The notes under the pieces: model-generated
What the model saw: the letters and a program-made list of their open reading frames with translations, nothing else
What the model was told of the DNA's origin: nothing
Database searches by the model: none
In this document: piece by piece, positions 4,914-6,141 of the stretch
How positions within the stretch are numbered: position 1 is the first letter of the stretch
Layout: each line of letters begins with the position of its first letter
Made by a program: the position numbers and the translations under genes
NCBI GenBank assembly: GCA_028679775.1
Contig: JAJRAX010000252.1
Location: forward strand, 1 to 6,141
DNA from: Methanothrix sp.
GTDB lineage: Archaea > Halobacteriota > Methanosarcinia > Methanotrichales > Methanotrichaceae
Length of the DNA: 6,141 nt
Reading direction: 5' to 3'

Positions 4914-5774
4914 ATGTCCGAGCATCTATTGGAAATAGCCAAAGCGCTTGTCAGGATAAAGGACGGCAATGTCGAGGTTCTGAGCGATCCGCTCATCTCT
5001 TCCTGCCCTCTGAGCCGCAGCCTGTACGGCATCGATAAAGAGAGCCGTGAGAGTGTGAGCCGTGTTTTGGAGGCCCACATGAAGGAGCTTGGCATGTACG
5101 GCCCGGACCGCGTTTTGGAGTTGCGGGAAAAACCCGTTAGCTTTGGTGCCTCAGAGATACTGATGGATGCCATGACTGAGGGGCTGGTAGACTCTGCGGT
5201 CGTCGTCTGCGAAGGCGCGGGCACTGTAGCCACAGATAGGCCGGAGGTGCTGCAGGCCATCGGAGCGCACATGACAGGTCTGATCCAGACGGATCCTATC
5301 GAGGAGATCCAACAGGGCCTGGAAAAGAGGGGCTGCCTTCTCCTGGACAGCCGGGCGACGATCGACCAGAAAAAGGGTTTCAAGAGGGCGGTTGAGGCGG
5401 GCTATCAGAAGGTCGCAGTGACAGTGGCGGCAAGCAGTGTGAAAGAAGCAAGGGCCATTCGGGAGATGGGCGCAGATCTTGGGGTTAGGCCATTCTTGCT
5501 GGCGGTCCACACAACCGGGATCAACCACGATCAGGCTCGCATGCTCGCCGAGTGCTGCGATCTGGTCTGGTCCTGCGCCTCAAAAGCGGTGCGGGAGGTT
5601 GTGGGAAAAGCGGCTCTCCTTCAGATGGGCGTCTCCATTCCGGTCTTCGCCCTGACTGTTGAGGGAAAGCGACTGCTCCTGAACCGTGCTCTCTACTTCT
5701 CAGGGCCTCTGGCAATGCACAGGGCCGTCCTGCCGCTGGTCCCTTCTGATAAGCAACCTCAACCACTGATTTGA
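4914..5774 (+). CDS. Methanogenesis marker protein 8 (DUF2099)
   Basis: A 286-aa protein matching the methanogenesis marker 8 family, conserved in methanogens and of unsettled function. Family features in order: C31-P-L near a YGI, GMYGPDRV (60-67), FGASEI (77-82), VVCEGAGTV (97-105), GLIQTDPIEE (122-131), a DSRATIDQ motif (145-152), KVAVTVA (166-172), AVHTTG (197-202), SCASK-x-VREV-x-GKAALLQ (220-237) and PVFALT. Several conserved Cys (31, 99, 221) could bind a metal or cofactor. It starts 4 bp after the zinc-ribbon gene, with AGGTAA (4904-4909) overlapping that gene's stop codon as ribosome-binding site, so they form an operon. TTG 4899 is an unlikely alternative start. The last residues run straight into an IS-type end, but the protein appears complete. 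Confidence 0.87.
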   Translation: MSEHLLEIAKALVRIKDGNVEVLSDPLISSCPLSRSLYGIDKESRESVSRVLEAHMKELGMYGPDRVLELREKPVSFGASEILMDAMTEGLVDSAVVVCEGAGTVATDRPEVLQAIGAHMTGLIQTDPIEEIQQGLEKRGCLLLDSRATIDQKKGFKRAVEAGYQKVAVTVAASSVKEARAIREMGADLGVRPFLLAVHTTGINHDQARMLAECCDLVWSCASKAVREVVGKAALLQMGVSIPVFALTVEGKRLLLNRALYFSGPLAMHRAVLPLVPSDKQPQPLI

Positions 5775-5797
5775 ATTCATGAAGACCTCGGGGCGCA

Positions 5798-5843
5798 GGG
5801 GTAGCGGATACTCGCGACTTCAGTCGTGAGAGGAGCGTACCCC
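5798..5843. repeat. Nested hairpin, IS200/IS605-type end or solo palindrome
   Basis: An outer repeat GGGGTA (5798-5803) / TACCCC (5838-5843) surrounds an 8-bp stem CTCGCGAC / GTCGTGAG (5811-5818, 5823-5830, one G-T pair) with loop TTCA. GACTTCAGTC hairpins of this sort are common at the ends of archaeal IS200/IS605 elements. It lies 24 bp after the marker-8 stop codon and covers the end of the antitoxin-like gene on the other strand. It may be a solo IS end, and it could also block transcripts arriving from both sides. Confidence 0.5.
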
Positions 5844-5960
5844 GCTGTTGCTATGTTCTTCCAATAACCGATTAATGATTGCATCATAGCTTTCTCCTTT
5901 CTTACCTAATGTCTTTAGTCGGTCTCTTGTTTCGGTCTTTAGTTGTATGCAGGTCAGCAT
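5820..5960 (-). CDS. Short antitoxin-like protein (RHH/DUF7557-like), truncated C-terminus
   Basis: A 46-aa frame, MLTCIQLKTETRDRLKTLGK then KGESYDAIINRLLEEH, of the small archaeal antitoxin-like type: an N-terminal strand (TCIQLK), a basic helix and the G-K-K/M-G-E/D-S/T-Y-D-x-I-I-x-R-L-L motif. Relatives I know of are usually somewhat longer. The last 10 residues (SNSGVRSSHD) are encoded by the IS-type hairpin, so the original tail was probably replaced by an insertion. A TATA box TTATATAT (5992-5985) is centred about 28 bp before ATG 5960 and no ribosome-binding site is present, which fits a leaderless mRNA. No toxin gene (PIN or RelE type) is visible beside it. Function as an antitoxin is only suggested by family resemblance. 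Confidence 0.55.
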   Translation of the reverse strand: MLTCIQLKTETRDRLKTLGKKGESYDAIINRLLEEHSNSGVRSSHD

Positions 5961-5984
5961 AAGACTTATATACTCACAAGTCCT

Positions 5985-5992
5985 ATATATAA
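5985..5992 (-). promoter_or_regulatory. TATA box of the antitoxin-like gene
   Basis: TTATATAT on the minus strand lies about 28 bp before the start codon at 5960, the distance expected when transcription begins at or just before the ATG. A second AT-rich box (GTATATAAG, 5973-5965) is too near the ATG to serve it. Confidence 0.5.
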
Positions 5993-5996
5993 CTAC

Positions 5997-6141
5997 TCAA
6001 GAGCTACTTAAGCTCCGTCTATCCACCTCCACGAGGTTAGGGCACTCCGATATACCGGAGAAATACGGCGTAAAGCGATAGGCGTTCTGAGTACAAAATG
6101 CTCCGAGAGACAAGGTGGGAGTAATCCCTGGCTCGAAATCC
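5997..6141 (-). pseudogene. Partial minus-strand frame, possibly a TnpB C-terminal tail
   Basis: From the window edge a minus-strand frame of 47 codons runs to TGA at 5999-5997, containing LSLGAFCTQNAYRF and, near the end, CPNLVEVDRRSLSSS. The style (LGAF, VEVDRR, Ser-rich end) recalls C-terminal extensions of archaeal IS605-type TnpB proteins, and an IS-type hairpin lies downstream. The catalytic part would be beyond the window. Without the rest this is a weak call and could be a chance open frame. Two small inverted repeats (GAGCT/AGCTC at 6001-6015, CTCCG/CGGAG at 6045-6060) lie in it. Confidence 0.3.

Noticed and set aside
4739..5383. Long minus-strand open frame antisense to marker 8 and the zinc ribbon
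   Set aside because: The plus-strand frames carry clear family motifs. The antisense translation is Ser/Arg/Pro-rich with no recognisable domain, so it is a shadow.
1..6141. CRISPR array, tRNA or rRNA
   Set aside because: No regularly spaced repeats were seen. The TTCGAAATCC-like end at 6131-6141 recalls a tRNA T-arm but does not have a valid stem and loop, and no cloverleaf was found.

Overview
The window comes from a methanogenic archaeon, most likely of the Methanosarcinales (Methanothrix- or Methanosarcina-like). It encodes an archaeal TATA-binding protein (TBP) and a protein matching methanogenesis marker protein 8, a family known only from methanogens. Promoters are of archaeal type (TATA boxes, some GGTGAT/GGAGG Shine-Dalgarno sites, one probable leaderless gene). 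Order-level placement rests on remembered family resemblance, not on a search.

Layout. Positions 1-185 are non-coding: an AT-rich palindrome, then a nested hairpin carrying what looks like the last 21 codons of a TnpB (IS200/IS605 type) on the minus strand. A secreted or membrane-anchored glutamine cyclotransferase follows (186-1115, +). It overlaps tail-to-tail with a small dodecin gene (1093-1311, -) that lacks the usual flavin-contacting residues. From 1477 a plus-strand locus begins: a tandem-palindrome operator and TATA box, a MarR regulator (1557-2003), a Bcr/CflA-type MFS exporter overlapping it, and a two-helix DUF4405 cytochrome-like membrane protein (3295-3606).

The most striking feature comes next. 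The operator, TATA box, ribosome-binding site and first ~150 bp of marR are present a second time (3597-3819). This copy is diverged and frameshifted, ends at the start codon of the TBP gene (3819-4379), and is followed by an unknown 72-aa gene (4407-4625). The marR promoter has therefore been captured to drive a general transcription factor. The inferred circuit is one MarR protein controlling its own operon (efflux plus membrane cytochrome) and, through a duplicated operator, a TBP.

After a T-rich terminator-like stretch and a leader with two hairpins, a 52-aa zinc-ribbon protein (4751-4909) and methanogenesis marker protein 8 (4914-5774) form a second plus-strand operon. The right flank is again mobile-element-like: an IS200/IS605-type end hairpin abutting the marker gene, a short probably leaderless antitoxin-like gene on the minus strand (5820-5960), and a minus-strand open frame running off the window edge (5997-6141) that may be a tnpB tail.
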